This document shows, in pieces, positions 13,375 to 13,593 of a DNA stretch of 13,593 bases. Below the pieces are notes generated by a model. The model was given only the letters and a program-made list of their open reading frames with translations, searched no databases and was not told the DNA's origin. Origin of the DNA: UBA10449 sp005883585 (GTDB lineage: Bacteria; Chloroflexota; Dormibacteria; Dormibacterales; Dormibacteraceae); the NCBI GenBank assembly GCA_005883585.1, contig VBFD01000042.1, positions 1 through 13,593 of the forward strand. Reading direction: 5' to 3'. Every line of letters begins with the position of its first letter. Position 1 is the stretch's first letter. A program made the position numbers and the translations under genes.

Positions 13375-13593
13375 ATGCCGGTTAGCGCCGGCGACCTGCC
13401 TGCGAAGCCATGTCTCGTCAGGGTTGCCCACGCCGGCCGTGACCGGGTGGCGCTGTGGTCTGGTGGCCGGCTCAACCAGCTCGGCGCCGGCCTCGACGAT
13501 CTGCTGCGCCTGACCCTGGCGGAGATTCGCGCGGCCCTCGAAGAGACCGCGGGGAGCCTGGACCTTGATGCGTGCGAGCTACTCGCGCCGGTG
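13375..13593 (+). CDS. probable fumarylacetoacetate-hydrolase-family protein, N-terminal part only
   Basis: Seventy-three codons from ATG 13375 to the right edge, with no stop. The translation has the short beta-rich pattern CLVRVAHAGRDRVALWSGG. An amphipathic helix LTLAEIRAALEE follows, then DACELLAPV at the end of the window. Many FAH-family hydrolases/hydratases (which cleave or hydrate 2-keto/acylpyruvate compounds) have an N-terminal domain of this kind, ending in a LLAPV-like sequence just before the catalytic domain. The catalytic domain is not in view, so this is a resemblance-based guess. An in-frame TAG at 13360 limits the start to ATG 13375 or TTG 13366, and the ribosome site is weak. 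It is divergent from the catabolic run and may share its control region. Confidence 0.6.
   Translation, partial: MPVSAGDLPAKPCLVRVAHAGRDRVALWSGGRLNQLGAGLDDLLRLTLAEIRAALEETAGSLDLDACELLAPV

Noticed and set aside
1..13593. CRISPR arrays, tRNA/rRNA genes, transposases, phage or toxin-antitoxin and defence genes
   Set aside because: No direct-repeat arrays, no RNA-gene-like sequence and no such protein motifs were seen on reading both strands.

Overview
The window is GC-rich, densely packed bacterial chromosome. All but two of the recognisable genes lie on the minus strand. Many starts are GTG, Shine-Dalgarno sites are present where a gene does not overlap its neighbour, and the solute-binding protein carries a twin-arginine-type signal. 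This fits a free-living, high-GC soil-type bacterium such as an actinobacterium or a Chloroflexota/Dormibacterota relative. No marker gene settles the phylum, so that is inference only. I see no rRNA, tRNA, CRISPR array, insertion sequence or phage gene.

Layout, read in transcription order from the right. At the far right is the start of a plus-strand gene, probably fumarylacetoacetate-hydrolase family, cut by the window edge. A 145-bp divergent intergenic region with a palindrome separates it from a long minus-strand run (13229 down to 2814). That run encodes a Gfo/Idh/MocA oxidoreductase, then a complete branched-chain-amino-acid-type (HAAT/Liv) ABC importer in the order binding protein, LivG-like ATPase, LivF-like ATPase, LivH-like permease, LivM-like permease. 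It continues with a histone-deacetylase-fold amidohydrolase, an RraA/HMG-aldolase-like protein, a RidA-family deaminase, an SDR dehydrogenase and an N-acyl-D-amino-acid deacylase-like amidohydrolase. Several junctions overlap as ATGA or GTGA, and from livG to the deacylase no gap exceeds 16 bases, so this part is almost certainly one transcript.

Next comes one plus-strand gene of unknown function (about 1636-2817, probably starting further upstream). It converges on the deacylase with overlapping stop codons and diverges from a second minus-strand pair: an isochorismatase-like cysteine hydrolase and a PLP-dependent D-serine/D-threonine-type amino-acid deaminase that runs off the left end. The deaminase is a real gene, open to the window edge.

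Working hypothesis (inference): this is a peripheral catabolic locus for an N-acylated or amide-linked amino compound. The ABC system would import it, the deacetylase-fold enzyme, D-aminoacylase and cysteine hydrolase would cut amide bonds, and the PLP enzyme would deaminate the released D-amino acid. RidA would clear the reactive enamine/imine made by such PLP enzymes. The SDR, Gfo/Idh/MocA, RraA-like and FAH-like proteins would process the carbon skeleton. The actual substrate cannot be read from sequence.
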